Positions 1 through 14,269 of a stretch of 64,000 bases of DNA are shown in pieces. Position 1 is the stretch's first letter. Every line of letters starts with the position of its first letter. This DNA is from Parus major. Taxonomy: Eukaryota; Chordata; Aves; Passeriformes; Paridae. The position numbers and the translations under genes are program-made. A model generated the notes under the pieces. That model was given only the letters and a program-made list of their open reading frames with translations, was not told where the DNA came from and did no database searches. The stretch lies in assembly GCF_001522545.3 (NCBI RefSeq), contig NC_031774.1, forward strand, positions 47,237,507 through 47,301,506. Reading direction: 5' to 3'.

Positions 1-73
1 GGGGGTGCCTTGGATTGGGTGTTGGCCTAGGTGATCCCCAGAGGTCCTTTCCAATCCTGACTACTCTGAGATG
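1..73 (+). mobile_element. CR1 LINE fragment, 3' end (cut by window edge)
   Basis: The stretch reads like the last part of an avian CR1 retrotransposon in sense orientation. 'ttggcctaggtgatcccc' followed by 'agaggtcctttccaatcc' and a degenerate 'gactactctgag' corresponds to the usual CR1 3' end. CR1 copies are normally 5'-truncated by incomplete reverse transcription. Here the true 5' limit lies outside the window. It is a dead non-coding remnant. Confidence 0.85.
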
Positions 74-1795
74 ATGGGAAAAAGCTTGGAAACAAGACTA
101 TGGGAGAGAAGAGGGCAGGAAGACAAATAAACAAGCAGTAAGACATGTCTGCAGTGCAGCTGTTAGTGCCAAGCAGAGTACATCAATTAGTCTTAGCACA
201 TATTTCTGGACTAGCAGAGTACCTTAGAAAGCATCATGCACTACTTTTTTTCTGAGTAAAACATCAGTATTAATGTTTAAGTACCTTTATTAATTAAAAT
301 GTATTGCACATTGAAAGAGTTGCATTATTAATCTCAGTTGGTTAAGTATAGTCAGATTTAAGCATAAGCATATAGTATTTACAGCCACAGTCACTACAAT
401 ATTTATAGAGTTTTCTACCCTAATTAATCCACAAGAAAGACTGTGATATGGGAAACATAGTTTTAATATAATACAGAGAGGAAGAGGTTTAAAGGAAATC
501 ACATACAATTTAAGATTAGATAGGTTAAGATTAGATTATAATTAGACAAAATTGTTTATGGAGATTAGACACCAATAACAGACCAGGCGTGTACCTAAGA
601 GCTAAACTACGCAGAAGTATTTTGTGTGCTCACACCATGGGAACATTCAGAGCGTGTCTAACACAAGATTTGTTTCACAACATAAACTTGTGTAGTTTAA
701 AACATGCCAGTAGAGCTTTAGATCAGGCACAATTATGTAAGAGGCTGTCACATGAAGTACATTTTTGTGCTGCTGTAAGCAACTTCTGACTTGGAATCTA
801 CCACCACAAATTTTAAAATTTCATATTAATTTTAAATTATACTGGTAAGTAGCATAGCCAAAAAAACTTGCTATATATAGATTTAATTTTAGAGCAACAG
901 AGATATAAATAAAAAACCTAAATATTTAAACCACAAAAATTCAGGAAAATACAGCATACATGAAACCATTTCACTTTTGCCAAAATCACCAAATTTCTTT
1001 GAGAAAACTGTTGACTTTTAATTTTTTTCTCCATCCCCCTTACTTCTTTTTTTCTAACCGAATGCAACAAATTAGTTTTGGGGATTCATCCTTCCTTTGC
1101 TCTTTTTGGGCCAATTAAATGTTTTGAATATTATCTCAGTTTGGAAGTATTAAAATAACCACCAAATATAAGATAATTGGGAGAATAAAGAAAACAGAAA
1201 CTAATTCTGAAAGGTATAAGAACTGAGTGTTATAGAATTACTACACCCCTTTACTACCCTACACCCTTTCCCAAACCAGAAAGCCTATAACATAATTCTT
1301 AAATATTTTAGAGAGTTACAAGAAAGTTCCAGAAGAAGAAAATTAAAATAAAGAGAGGGCCTAAGAAAAAAAAAAAAAAAAAAAAAAAGGGAGAAAAGGA
1401 AGGAATGGAAAACTGGAAAATAAGCTCATATATTACACTAAGTGAAAAAAAGGAGAATACAAAGGAAACAATAGACCAAAATTCAGAAAATTCAAAATAT
1501 TTGGAAATACATTTTTGAAACAAACTTGAAAACTCTTTATTATCTACCATTTTAAATGAGAAATATTTTCTTTTCCCCTTCAGCATTTTGGTCACATGTA
1601 TAAAAGAATCACTCCTGCCAGCATCTCAAGACTTTTTTATGGTGTTCCCCCTCTCTCCTTACCAGGTAAATGGAGATGAATTTTTGCTAACTGCCAGTTC
1701 CATAAAAACCTCTCATTTTGTTGGCAGATAAAGGAGAGAAAACTTTGAAAACAGGACTTGCATTTAACAGGCCTTGGTCGAACTTGAGCTGGAAA
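74..1795. other. Non-coding AT-rich stretch
   Basis: No gene or recognisable mobile element is seen. The only simple feature is the 23-base A run listed at 1366. Open frames here are short and low in complexity; the minus frame over 1308-1595 is Phe/Ser-rich simply because it reads the complement of A-rich sequence. Confidence 0.6.
1366..1388. repeat. Poly(A) run, 23 bases
   Basis: An uninterrupted run of 23 A sits in an A/G-rich context. It could be the tail of a lost retroposed copy or a simple expansion; no retroposed body is recognised upstream. It is likely to vary in length between individuals. Confidence 0.95.
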
Positions 1796-2110
1796 CAAGT
1801 CACAAAATCATCAAGGGTGGAAGAGACCCTCAAGGCCATCCTGTCCAACTGCCAACCCAGCACACCATGATCACCCCAAAACATACCCCCGAGTGCCACA
1901 TCCAGACCTCCTGGACACTTCCAGAGGCAGGGACTCCACCACCTCCTTGTGTGACTTATCCCAGTGCCTAACCACTCTTTCACGGAAATATATTTATCTA
2001 ATAACTAACCTGAATCTCCACTGGTGCAGCTTAGGGCCATTTCCTCTTGTGCTTTTACTTGAGACATGATGATCATGAGCAAGCAGGTGCAGAGTGACTG
2101 CTACCAGGAG
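1796..2110 (-). mobile_element. CR1 LINE fragment, reverse orientation
   Basis: On the plus strand it begins with the reverse complement of a CR1 3' end ('aaaatcatcaagggtgga', then 'gagaccctcaaggccatc', then a 'gtccaactgccaacc' block). It continues through the typical 'ccacctccttgtgtgact' region, and around 2008-2055 through a segment matching the CR1 block that reads 'aacctgaatctccactgg' and 'tgcagcttagggccattt'. The terminal octamers are eroded, so this is an older copy. The 5' limit of the element near 2060-2110 is fuzzy. No reverse transcriptase coding remains. Confidence 0.88.
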
Positions 2111-5100
2111 GTTCTGGAAAGTCATTTAGCAGGCTTCATCCCTCTGTACCTAGGAAGAGAGTTTAGTTGGTATTAGCTGGCTGGCTAATCATATACAGAG
2201 GATTTCAGACCTGATACTTTATCTTGGATATTTACTCTTCAATATATATTCACACAATAGCAGCAACAATAGAGTTTCACTGAAAGATCCCAGACCTGCT
2301 CTTTGTTAAAAGCACACAGAAATCCAGAGCAGAAATCTGCCCTATCATGATCAGATAACAGGCACCTTGATGGCTAAAGTGTCTTTACTAAGGCTGTCAT
2401 TTACAACAACCATAAACCTGACCCAAAACCATGCAGACAGCCTCAAGCTACAAATCTAGCAGTGCTGTAAGATATCCTGTTTCCTCAGATTTGCCCTGTG
2501 GCAGAAGCCTGGACAGCAAGTACACAGAGGAATTAAAGAACAGCTGAGACAGCATTACCTGAAGAGGTAAACTCCATGGTTACTTCTAGGAGTTTTTTAA
2601 ATGGTATTTGGACTCCTATGAGGTTCCTTTTTTAAAAATTTATTTTGAGAGAAGTGTCAAAGGCGAAACCTTCCCAAAGGATATCTTTGTATCAACCTCA
2701 CAGCACCCTCCAAAGCTTGTTGCCCTACCAGTTTCGGGAAAAGACTAGAGCTCAGTTCATGGTCACTGTAACTCCATACACTGCTCTAAATATATAACAT
2801 AGTACCAATTCAACTGCCTGTATCTGGATAAACCCCCTGAATATACTGAACACACGGTGCTGTGAGCACAGCACTTGAGCCAAGGGTGCCATTGTGCTTC
2901 CATGTGTAAGGTGTACATATGCATGACTAGTGTATAAAAACAATGAAAGTGCTCTGCAGCAGATTTAAAATTGTTAGTGTCTAGTCTGGATAACCCAGTT
3001 TGCATTTTTGGCCATGTGGAAAAAGAAGGAAAGTGGTACTTTTAGACACAGTGGGAAATTTTAAGGGCAATATTCACACTTTAGAAATGATTGAATGAGT
3101 ATGCCTTTGCCTGGAAATCAGAATCAAGAAGGGAATCTTCCAGACCCTGCACAAATCCATCCCAGCCCTACACCCCCATTCTTAATTACTCTTATTCTTC
3201 ATTTCCATTATAATGCCAGTACCTCTGGCACCACTATTTCCTCAGGAACTGCCTCTGCCTCCACTTCCCACCAGCTCTGTGTATATGAAATCCCTTCCAC
3301 CTCATGGACAGGGAAAGGCAGACACCCTCTTTTTCATCTTAATCCCTTGTAAAGCACCCACTGAGCTTGCCAATGCAATCAGAAATGGTGCTGCACAACT
3401 AAAAAAATAATCATCAAGTTTGATGGTCATCCAGGATGGTTTTTATGTGGTTTTTTTTTCTCCATTTGCACAGTGAATCTCATGAGACTGAATTTGATTT
3501 TCCCTGCTTGCTGTGAACATTTAAAAAATAGTCCCATCCATAAAAATATTCAAAGCCTTGCACTGAAGGGCTGCTCTCCTATTTAAGCCCAGTTTCACCC
3601 ATGCAGTACTTTGTGCTGTTCAGACTATCTGCAGTGTCACAGTTGTAATTAAATTTGCACAAAATCCTTCATCCTCAAAGAATCACAAAGCACTTTTAGA
3701 CTTTAAAAGCACTGAAATACACCTTCTGTTTACAGGAATGGAAAGTTGTTTTCCCATCCTTAAAACCCCATCACAGTAGATAGGGATGAGGTCGGAGGTC
3801 AATCTCAGGAGAAGCGCAGACACTGTCCATCACATTTTGCTGTCTGAACTCTGGCAGAAACCCCAGAGGAAACCTGTCTGCCCAGACACACATCTCTTCT
3901 GCAACATAAATGTGTGCTACTGCCATCTGCCAGCCACCCAAGACACCCACATCACCAAAGAGAAGTGACTTTTTTTGCCTTCTTGCTTTTGCTGCTCCTG
4001 AAACAAATATCTTTTTAAATTCAAGTTCCCATCTTCCACACCTGAGCCAAGTCAGAGTCACCTTCCATAAGATGTGAAGTAACATCATTTGAAGGATGTT
4101 TGCATTAATAGCATCTTCACCTCTGTGTTGTCTTTTTTTGGGATTTTTGAGTTTCTCTGGAATGAACATCACTCCCGAGCAGCTCCCAGTTACCACCTAA
4201 GCTCCTCCAGGACAGTGACACACGCTGGCAGAGGTCCCAACACAGCCCTCTCCAGTACTGGAGAATAAAAGAGCATTCAAGCTAGAATATGACTCAAACC
4301 CAGCTTTCACATGCTGTTGGCAAAACCCTGCTTTCTCCACTGACTTCCTTGGCCAAAGAATGATATATTCATTACACACAAAGAAAGTAAAGGAATGGAA
4401 GAAAGGTCATTATTTTGCCCTTTTTTATTATATGGCATGACGTACTGTTTTCCCTGGTAAGAAAATGTGTTCATTTAGCAGCTCATAACTGTATAAATAT
4501 CTGTCCAAGTAATATTGACTCACTACAGTTCAAAGGAGACTTTAAAAAATTTTGTTTATGAAAGAAGAAATTGGCTGGGAGGGTTTTTTACCCCCAAAAT
4601 AAGCAACTATTGATCAGACCTTCAATGAATAAATATATAAAATTATTTCAAGATCTTGTGTCATTATTCCAAGCCCTTTTACCAAAACAATTTTTTTTCA
4701 TCTGATTATCGATTGCCTTTTACAGAATAACTAGGTTGAACTGTAATTCCTTTGTGTTGAATAACAGAATCAAATTTATCTTGTCACACTGAAAAAATCA
4801 AATATTGAATAAGGCCAATTATTATATCCAGTTTTTATCTTCTTAGAATCTTCTCCTCTTTCAGGGCTTATCTTCAGTTAGGTCATACAAAGGCTTCTGT
4901 CTTGTATGCTAAAGCAAATGTGCTGTGATGTTGTCTGGAAGAAACCTATAATGACAAGACCTGGAAGAAGTCCAAAGTCCCCAAAATTCCCCAAAGTCTC
5001 CAAAGAGGGGGACAGAGAGAAGATGAGCCATGGTGGGTTGTCAGCAAGGTGGAGACAATACCTGAGAGCACAGGGAGGCAGCTGCCTGACCTGGGGCTGT

Positions 5101-6574
5101 CCCCTTGCTCTGTAACATGGCCCTGTTTTGCAAAGTAAGGAGCCAATCCATCCAGTCACCAGGGCTGGGATTCCCCATGAAAAACTTGGCCACATGGTTG
5201 GCAAGGGAGGGGTAGAGGATGAAGCAAGAGTTCTGTCAGAATCACTCCTCCACATCTCAGTGTGGGATGAGCCTTCCAAGATACAGAGCCATTCTCCAAA
5301 GTACCAAATGCCCTGAGCTAAAATCAGCCCAATTAAAAGGAGCTGGCAATTTAATGGATGAAACTCTTCACCAACTGGTATTTAAACAGCTGAAATGAAA
5401 GATTTAGTGTGAGAGTGTGTTCTCTCTCACAAGACAAAACAACCCACCCTACCAACGAAATAAACAAACACAAATCTGCTCTCTGTGCAAGGCAAAGTAT
5501 CTAGAGACAACAAGAGGATTTGTAGTCATGAAACCAGGACCAGATCCAAACCCCTGATTGCATTGTCCTTTCTGCTTAGGTCTGAATAGGCCAAAATCCA
5601 GTCAAAATCCTTTAAGACACATTGGCAGATAAATTATTTCAATTTAAAATCCCACCAGAAAAATATAACACAATATATAAGTGCTTCTTTCTGTTTATAA
5701 TTTTTTTACTGGTCTTGATACCATAAATAGAAGAATTTTATTATTATTTCAATCCATCATTTATTCAATGTACCCCTTATACATAATCTGAAACCAAACC
5801 AAGCTGATTTGTGCCATCTACTGGTAAAGCACGGATTTCCAACTCCTAAGTATTTAAATTTCACTACCAAACTTATTTTTAATCTGTTTCAGTTATTAAC
5901 TATATACAAAGGTGTTACTTCTTTGCAAACAATCTCATATGTGCCCTATCTGATAAAGAAGACTGCTCACATTATGTGAAGGTGATTGATAAAAACGGTT
6001 TGGACAAATTAATTCATGGGCAGCTTTAATTAGAATGACATAATTATGATACTATTGAAAACTAACATCTCCCAGTAAGCCTGAATACTGGATAATACCT
6101 ATTTCTTGGCTTGATCTATCTTTCTTAAGCATAAAGATAATATCTTTCATAAACATTTCTGTTTATGAGTTGCAGCCTTCACGTTCTGACGAATGCAGGT
6201 ATGCTCTTACACATCTGAGTTACATGTGTGAACTGCTGTTCTCAACAGAGGTGTTCACATCAGAGTTGAGGCTGGGCTGCCCCTCTTGTACAAGGCCCTG
6301 GCAAGACCTCACACTGGCACAGTGATTAAAACTCACTACTCATAGCCAAAAAGGCTGGACCCAAACTGTGACCAGCTGCATCAGAGAAGCGCATCCCTGC
6401 AGAATGAAGATGCCCGTATAGGAGAAAAATAAAAATTACCTAACTTGAATAGTGCAGCAGAAAGTGTAAATGAGACATGCTATCTTTGCATCAAGGGATG
6501 GAAGTGAAAGGGAGAGAAAAGATTTTTTCAGCTTCAGCACGGTGTTGGCAAAAGGAGAAATGGGCGTCAGCTGG
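2111..6574. other. Non-coding stretch
   Basis: No supported gene. The region around 4880-5320 is richer in G+C than its surroundings and has overlapping open frames on both strands (up to 133 codons, minus strand). None shows a domain, and the frames are mutually shadowing. At 4970-5006 there is a short imperfect tandem of 'tccccaaa'-like units. Around 6008-6055 TAAT-type homeodomain cores are clustered (see findings). Confidence 0.5.
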
Positions 6575-6800
6575 CCATGAATATATTTAGGTTGGAAATT
6601 AGAAGGCTCCTAACCAACAGAAGAAAGAGGTTCTGTGACAGGCAGCCAAGGGGAGCGGTGGGGGCACACAATCTAACTAATTTTAAGATAGATCTTGGTA
6701 ACTTAATGAAAGGGATTATGAAACATGGATGTCTACAACAGTAGAAAACTGGACTTGATGACCCAGACAAACCCTGCTAGCCCTCTATTCCCACGTTTCC
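6575..6800 (+). mobile_element. Ancient CR1/L3-like LINE 3' fragment
   Basis: The order of blocks follows the 3' non-coding end of old amniote CR1 elements in sense orientation: a 'taggttggaaattagaag' block, a 'ctgtgacaggcagccaag' block where CR1 has its '...gtggaatc' region, a 'tttaagatagatcttggt' block, and finally 'aaaactggacttgatgac' before a heavily mutated end. The divergence is much greater than in the copies at 17470 and 39848. It probably predates the bird radiation, but subfamily assignment needs alignment. Confidence 0.6.
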
Positions 6801-8448
6801 CAGAATGTTTCTCTGCTTTGACTTCAACATGGTGTCCAGCTTCTGACAGAAGTAGATTTAGTTGCCTGTTAGAAGGCTCCAAATTACGGAATAGTTCTGT
6901 TGATTCCAAACCCTCTCATTAGTTGGGATATGATTTGGTAGGAGTGGCCAATTGTCTTTTGTCTCTAAATCTTACGGTGCATTTGTCAGATCTGCCTTCT
7001 AAAGCTTTTAAACACAGTTTGTATTCATTTTTATAGTAGGCTGCAAGCAACTGGTGAATCAAAAGTGAATTAAGCAAAACCATCCTTTTAAGAGTACAAT
7101 AGCTAAGGGATCAACTAAGATGTAATTATCTGTCATGTTTAGCAGAAATCACCATGACAGAAAAAAAAACGAGGTGGGAAAGTAACGATAAGTATGATTT
7201 GCAATGTACGTAACTTGGTAAAAGATGATAATTTACTTCTAAGTTACCATATGTTGCTTTTGAGTATGCTTCCATATAAATGAGACACTAAAGACTCTGA
7301 TGGGTCAGAGACATTGCCCAATATCTGCACACATTAGATAGTTGATTTAAACATAAATAATGTTCTATATAAAAAGGAGGGGAATTGGCAGAGCACCCAG
7401 ACTTCCACTTGTAATGTGCAGAAATGGTGAACACTGGCTGACCTCTAAATAAAAGAAAAATACCTATAAATTCTCAAACCGAACTCTCAGAATTATGTGT
7501 CCCTTTTGAAAATTTGGTTCTAAAATAAATATATAATTAAATCTATCAGCTGATACCATTACAAACTCTGCTTTTCTCTCTCGGTTTCCATTTCACCCTC
7601 CCCAGCTGCTACAGATACAATTTGAGTATAACAAAGTAGTAGTTCTGTGCTCAGGAAGTGATGTGGGGGTGCCTGTGAGCCCATGCACAAAAAAGCAGAG
7701 GAAACACAACACGTGCAGTTCCCCTGGTACCTGATGGAATTCTGCACCTCCTGCTGTCTGTGACTAAGCACACAGCAAAAAGTTTTTATGAGGATCCTCT
7801 GAGAATCGTTTCATTTTCATTTCCTGAAGTAGGAAAATGTCAGTGTACTTGAACTACTTCGTTCAGGTGTCCAAGTGAATCATATTTAAATCAGAAAAAG
7901 TGGAAATAAAAGAAAGCCAGCACACTTTCAAATTATATTTAGCTGATCTTTCCCTTTTTGGAAGGATTTGCTGTTTGGAAACACCCTGGCTGGACTCTGT
8001 TTGACAGCCAGAACATACAGAAAGAACAATCTATCAGGCATCTCAGAAAAACATTCCTCTGATGTGTCCAGCTGAACTTTCCATGCAGAGTGGAATAATT
8101 TGGGATAGAAGAAAACTGGCTCTAGATGAGGTCCTCTGGCACTAATTCTCTATCACATGGGTGTGTAAATTTACTGCTTACCTGAGTAAAGTCAGCGACA
8201 TCATGAAAGTCCATTGAGCTTAGTGGGAAAATTAGTACAAGCAGAACTTGAATCTGTAGCATTGTCTTTTTGCCCAAAGGTCAACACCCTCACCACAGCT
8301 GCCCCAGGGCAATAAAAGGAATAAAGACATTAATGCCAGCCTGGTCATAGCACCTGGGGAAAAATGCAGTTGCCTTTCTCTACAAAAATCTTCAAACTTG
8401 CAGCATTTCTTCCTGCTTGGTTTCTGCTTCCATCCCTTCAGAGTCAAC

Positions 8449-8460
8449 AAAAAAAAAAAA
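8449..8460. repeat. Poly(A) run, 12 bases
   Basis: A run of 12 A directly before 'gagctgctgggaaat'. No retroposed body is recognised next to it. Confidence 0.9.
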
Positions 8461-10648
8461 GAGCTGCTGGGAAATATAATGCAGGCAACAAGTGGGCCCT
8501 GGGAGTGCTCCCAAGTGGGTCTTCAAAATGGTTCTGTAACTCTGCTCCCCTCCACCAGAGAACAGTTTGCTATTGCCCTATAGCCATCAATTATACGTGG
8601 TATGCCTTGAAGCACCCCGAAACTTTTCCCACTTGAATGATCACTTATTCTCCTCACTTTTTTCTTTTCAGGAATTGTTTATTTCTCTACTAAACATGCA
8701 TGAATAATTGAAAATACCTTTAGCAATGATATTCTGGAATATACAATTTCCACTTAATTGTACTTTTCATGTTGGAGTTTGTGATATTAGCACCCAAAAA
8801 CTTGATGATGTCATTCTCAGCTTTATCTGATGTTTATTCCACAGCTTAGATGTTGCTGATACTGTGGTTTTCTTGTTATTTAGTACAACAGTAACCTAGA
8901 AGACTGCTCATGCCACTTACAAAATTGGGTTGTGCCAAAGATGCTTGCAGGTGTGGAGATCTTATGGTTTGAAAAATCAACAAAAGAAACACACAGCTGT
9001 GATTGCCCTATATTTTGAATGTAATAATTTTAACCTAAGCCAGGGTAATTGCTACTTAATGCAGATTCAAGCCACTAGTTTCACTCCCATGCTATGACCA
9101 CAATAACTGTAGCTTCCCACTTTATAGCTTGCTTCCTTTTTTGCTCCTGTTCAATTGCAAAAACTGGCAAATATGTGTGGGTTTTCTTTTTCTTTATTGG
9201 TTCTGAAGGAAATCAAGATTTGCATTTTACAGGTACTTTTCTGAGGTCTCAAATGTTAACTTTTAATTTCTTTATTCCACTACTAAATTAGATTTTACCA
9301 CTGATTCAATAATGTTTCTTTTCACTTCAGATATTAAGACCCTGTAACCATGGAGTACAGGCAAAAGATCAAAAGCAATTGGATTATCTTAGCTGAACAG
9401 TTTATCACTTAGTGCCTTACCTAATTTTTTGCTCCTAACCTTTAGCCTATGAGAGGGAGGAACACAGCTTACATCTCATCAACAGCAATTCTGGATGCTT
9501 GCATTTGCAGCTCTTTATCTTAAAAGCAAAACCATAGATTCTGGCAAACACAAAGTGAGAAGACAGACTATAAAAAAATGCTGCAATGACAAAAACAGGT
9601 TGAACTCTTAAGCAGCATAAATACAGTGGGTAGACCTACTGAGAGCACTCACCTCTTTCCAGGAGACACACAGTTCCTAATGCAAAGGCAGAACCTTTCC
9701 ACATGATACATATTCTGCCACTTTGCCATCACAGTTATTGAGTGTATTCACAGTCTTGTTTCAGAGAAAACCCTCCCACATTTCAGTCCCAGCTCTGAGC
9801 ACAATGTAGATGATAATGTATATACAAACATTATGAAATATTCACTGCATAATGTCAGCACTCCTGTTGGGACCAGAGTGTTTTAGAGATAGCTCCGTGG
9901 GTAAGTCTCTCTTCCAGCACTTGCTTAATTTAGAACTCATCAGAACACTTCTGCATGCAGAGAGGAAAAACACTCTAAATAATAGCTCCACAGATACCAC
10001 TTAAAATTTTCCTTGAACATATTCCATCTAACAGGGACTGTCTTTACTTTGAACTATACGAAGCAGCTGGTTTATGTCTACATGAAGCAACAGTAAAGTG
10101 AGTGAGTGGCAGGTGGAGGATTCCTGTCAGTGAGAGGTTTGCCTGATGTCACCTTCTCTCCCTTTAATATGGACATGAAAGTTAATGAAATTCATTAGCC
10201 TTACACGTTCTCAACCCATGAATTAAGCCATGGACAGAAACCCAAGTTGGAGTGTGAGGGTGTGATGTGGCTGCTCGCTACACAGAGTGGTGGAGCTTGA
10301 CAAAGCAAAAGCCCAGCTTCCAAATCTGAGTTTATTCAAAAAATGCATTGGATTGAATGGACCTTCTGAAAAGCTGAGTCAAAACTTCCAGATCAGGCTC
10401 CAGATAATTAATTTCCAGTAATTTGGCTTGGCAGGCTCTGTTGATTTCCAGCCAAGTACATGAATAGCAGCAATTCGTTGACAGTGGGGGCAGAGAGGGG
10501 GACTGTGTTAGGATTCCTGATTATCTGGAGAAACTTCTTTTATGCTATGATTGCAGATTTACATGATGTTCAGCCAGCACCAAAGCAGAAAGCACTGGTA
10601 CTGTAGTGCACTATTTAAAGGCGTGTGCTGAGCTGCAGCCACCTCCCC

Positions 10649-10681
10649 TGCAACCACTGCAACCACACTGTTTGCAACCAC
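10649..10681. repeat. Short imperfect repeat of 'tgcaaccac'
   Basis: The 9-mer occurs three times (starting at 10649, 10658 and 10673). The first two are perfectly adjacent and the third follows after six bases. It is a minor local duplication. Confidence 0.8.
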
Positions 10682-13600
10682 CAGTTCAAAGCACTCCCAG
10701 CTAGACAGGCTGCAAAACCAGATACAGAGGGCAGATTGATGGCTGGGCTCTCTTCAGCGTGTTTTGCCACTGGAGAAATCTTGATGCTTCACACTTCTGT
10801 GGCATCTTAAAGAATGAAAATTCACACCTCACAAAAGCATATTCAATTTGAGCCAAAATACTTCAGTGATAATTTTGGTACATTCACTTGGGCCAGTGAG
10901 GAGGAAGAGAATTCAGTTGATGAGAATTCAAAGCTTACCATGGTGGCTAACTGCTCCAAACAGAAGAATTTTATTGACAGCATCACTTTAAACAACATCA
11001 CATTACACAATTACTTTCTTGAACTTATACACTGATGAATGGAAAATATGACAGATCTTCTTTCTGCCTGCAATACATCTAAAGCTCATGAGATGTCAAT
11101 GGAGAACTGTCTTTGTTTTTGCATGAGAAGAGTCAACAGCAGGAACATATGAACTGTAAAAATGCTGGCATGGCATTATTTGACTTCACTCACCTTGAAA
11201 TCCGTGTTTGAAAGATACAGTATTTTCCATCCAAACCCCTGATTATAAAGAAAGCAGAGGCTCTTTCTCTGTTTGTTTCCTGTTTTCTTCTGTATGTATG
11301 TGCATTTTGAGACCAGGCATAGTCCCTTTTTCCAGTGCATGGAAAAAATGAAAAGAAGGTAGAAATGCTTGCATCTATTGTTATTGTTATGATAAACAGA
11401 CAATACCTGGGAGGAGTTTGGGGCAAAATTTCACTCACAGTTTTACCCAATTATTTTTATCTTTGGAGAAGTTATGGCAATGTAACTCAAAATTTGGGTA
11501 CAAGTTAACAGTAAAATTCTATTAAGAGGAATCCTTTTCTCAGCTTTCAAGACCTGCTTATGGTTTCAGGAAGAGCTTGTATGATACAGTAGTTATACAA
11601 ATGACACAGAAACTCTCTGCAATGGTAGAAGACACAGCAGGGCTTTTAAGAGGTTTTTTTTGTCAATATTCTATGGTTAACAGAATTTATATAAGATTTG
11701 TAAGTTATCATCCTCATTTTCTTCATTCTTAAAAATCCAGTGCCAGAAAACACAAGGAACTCTGCTCTTTCCAGAGAGAAATTTATTCTGGAACTCCTGT
11801 CTAATGCAGATTTTTTGCCTCCACAATATTTCCACCTTCCCTTATATATGTTATTTCCATTAAGTCACATGTTTTGAGGTCTAATTCACATGTGTTTCTA
11901 AGGAGCAGACAGCCATGGAGTGACTGTTTTGTGTAATGACAAGTAACAGCACAGAGCAGAGCGGTGCCTGCCAGCAGGAAATGCAAGTTGACAAATGGCA
12001 GCACTTAAAAGAGACGGGCAGTTAGCTTTGCATTTGCATTCCCTGCGCCAAGAAGGGGGAAGCAAAGTGTTTCCTGAGAAAGGGTATGAAATGCAACTTT
12101 TTTCCTCTCGCTAGACAGGTGTAGTGCCATCAGGCTCAATCCTGTCAGCACTGGCCATACAGAAAGAATCTCTCTTGGCACCTCCCGTAGTCATGGTTAG
12201 CTGTGCTAATCGTCATGGGAAACATCTGGCTTGCCACTGTGGGAGTGCAAGAAAAGTGGAAGGACCATTCTGAGGTCTCATGCTGGTACCCAAAGGCATC
12301 TACCCCATCAATTTCATATATCCGAGCACATGGACATGGGTTCTGGAGAACACAGAGCTTTTACAAACACACGATGAAAATATGGTGTACAAGGGAAAAA
12401 TGGAAGGGAAAAGGACAGCATGGATTTCTGGCATGTAAAATTTTTCTTTCAACTATAAGTGGATCTATATGCTTTGAGAGGTTTATATGGGGTTTGGAAC
12501 CAAATAGATAAATATAAAGCAAGTGAGCATTTGCAGAACAGAAGGGTATGTCAAAAGAAATTGCTTTCAGAAAAATATGTAGATCAGAAACTCGTCGGCA
12601 ACCTTCCTGCATTAGAGATCCAGAGGCCACTTAGCAGCTGCCAGCAGAATGGTTGGTGGGAGCTTGCCAAAGAGAGCCACATGCTGTTACTGGGAAAAAT
12701 CTTTCACAGCTGAGCTTGGCACATATGCCTGGGACTTCCAGGGAGCAGGAGAGACCAGCTAAACTGCACACCCTCCATTGACCGCAATTAGTGTGAATAT
12801 ACTTAGTACCAGGAATGTAAGTGCAAACTACCAGCAGCCCTGCAGCTCATCTGTATGAACATCTCTCTGCAGTTTAAGTGCTGTCCAGGTAACACCCGAG
12901 GAAATGAACTGACAGATGGACAGAAAATGAGAATGCAGGTGACACAAACAGTGCCAGATCCCCACGCTCCCTCTCTTGAGAAACGTGAGGTCTGTGTTTC
13001 AGCTGGGAACTGGCACGTAATGACGAGAACATGCAATTGTTGCTGTGTGAGCACAACATCTTCACTGCCAGTATCAAAAGATAGAGGATGCTGACTGATA
13101 ACTCAGGCTTGGAGCTTTTGGTCACCATGGGTTTCAGAGAAGGGCTTATGTCAGCCACCACCCAGCCTCATTCTTAGGGAAGGAGCAGCCAGGGTACAGA
13201 TGCCAACAGTTACAGCTGTCGTACGCATGAACTATGCAACAGTTTGAGATTACACATTTTTAAATGTCTGAAATACCAAGAATGTTTTACACCACTCAGG
13301 TTTATTCTTTTGGTACTACATGAAAGACACAGGTGTCCACAGACACAGACCACAATTGATACAGGTGATATTCCTGTGTAGTCATATTCCATAACATTGG
13401 TGGGAATAAACATGTCCAAAATGTTTTTCAAATAAGCAACACAATAGCTTCAGTCATAATGAAGACTTGTAGCATATTCCCTGAATACATAGATTTATTG
13501 AGAATCACATGATACAGATATTGCTCTAGACTTAAAATCTTTGAAACGCACATAGTGAATCATTTAGGTCATTTAGACAGAACAGAAGATTGTAGATTAG

Positions 13601-14269
13601 ATCATTAGGGGGAAAAACAAAACAAAGACCACATATATGAGATGTATATACAATATTTTAGACTGAACTTAATAGGAAAAATATGTCTCAGTCTCACAAG
13701 CAAAGAAAATTGAAAATGTAACAGGATATTCCATTTCTTACACTTGTCATAATAGTTTACACTCTGACACAGTAGAATATGGTAATTTCTCTGCATAGAC
13801 AGAACAACTTCCACTATTTCTAACAGGAAAAAGTCATTTCAAGTTACCATCTCAAGAACATCAGTCTCCAAAACCTTTCTTCAAAACAATTATTTATGCA
13901 TGACATTCAATCAGCAGTATCCGTTTTTTCTGCAGAATGTTCCAGACATGACTTTCAGGTCCCAGTTCTTCCTGTTTGAAAAAGCTGAAGTCTCCTTTAC
14001 CTTTTGAAAAGAAATTGCTTCAGCATAGATTAGTAGGTTCTGGAAATCATCTCAAAAGAGCCTTGAATGTACTTTACTGATTCCTTTGACTGTATTCACA
14101 AGGAGTGCCAATTCCTAACTCAGAAACTGCTAAAGAACACACTCAAAGAGGGCTGTAAGAAACCATTCCAGGAGTTGTACAGATCCAAGTATGTTATAAT
14201 ACTTCCAAATAACAGAATTATTGCCATTCAGCTTTACTCATATTCTCACTTAAAGACCAGCATAACAAT

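Larger units (their letters stand above)
6801..14269. other. Non-coding stretch
   Basis: No gene or clear mobile element is recognised in this long AT-rich interval. It holds a 12-base A run at 8449-8460 and three copies of 'tgcaaccac' at 10649-10681. Scattered frames of 60-102 codons overlap on both strands and show no family signature. Confidence 0.5.

Noticed and set aside
1308..1595. 95-codon Phe/Ser-rich minus-strand frame.
   Set aside because: It translates the complement of A-rich simple sequence, including the 23-base A run.
4878..5316. G+C-richer patch with a 133-codon minus frame and plus-strand frames.
   Set aside because: Frames overlap on both strands without any domain, and no splice or promoter pattern supports one of them.
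8170..8240. Possible old amniote interspersed repeat ('gtccattgagcttagtggga'); similar hints at 53490-53525 and 62735-62760.
   Set aside because: Each match is under 30 bases and cannot be told apart from chance by eye.
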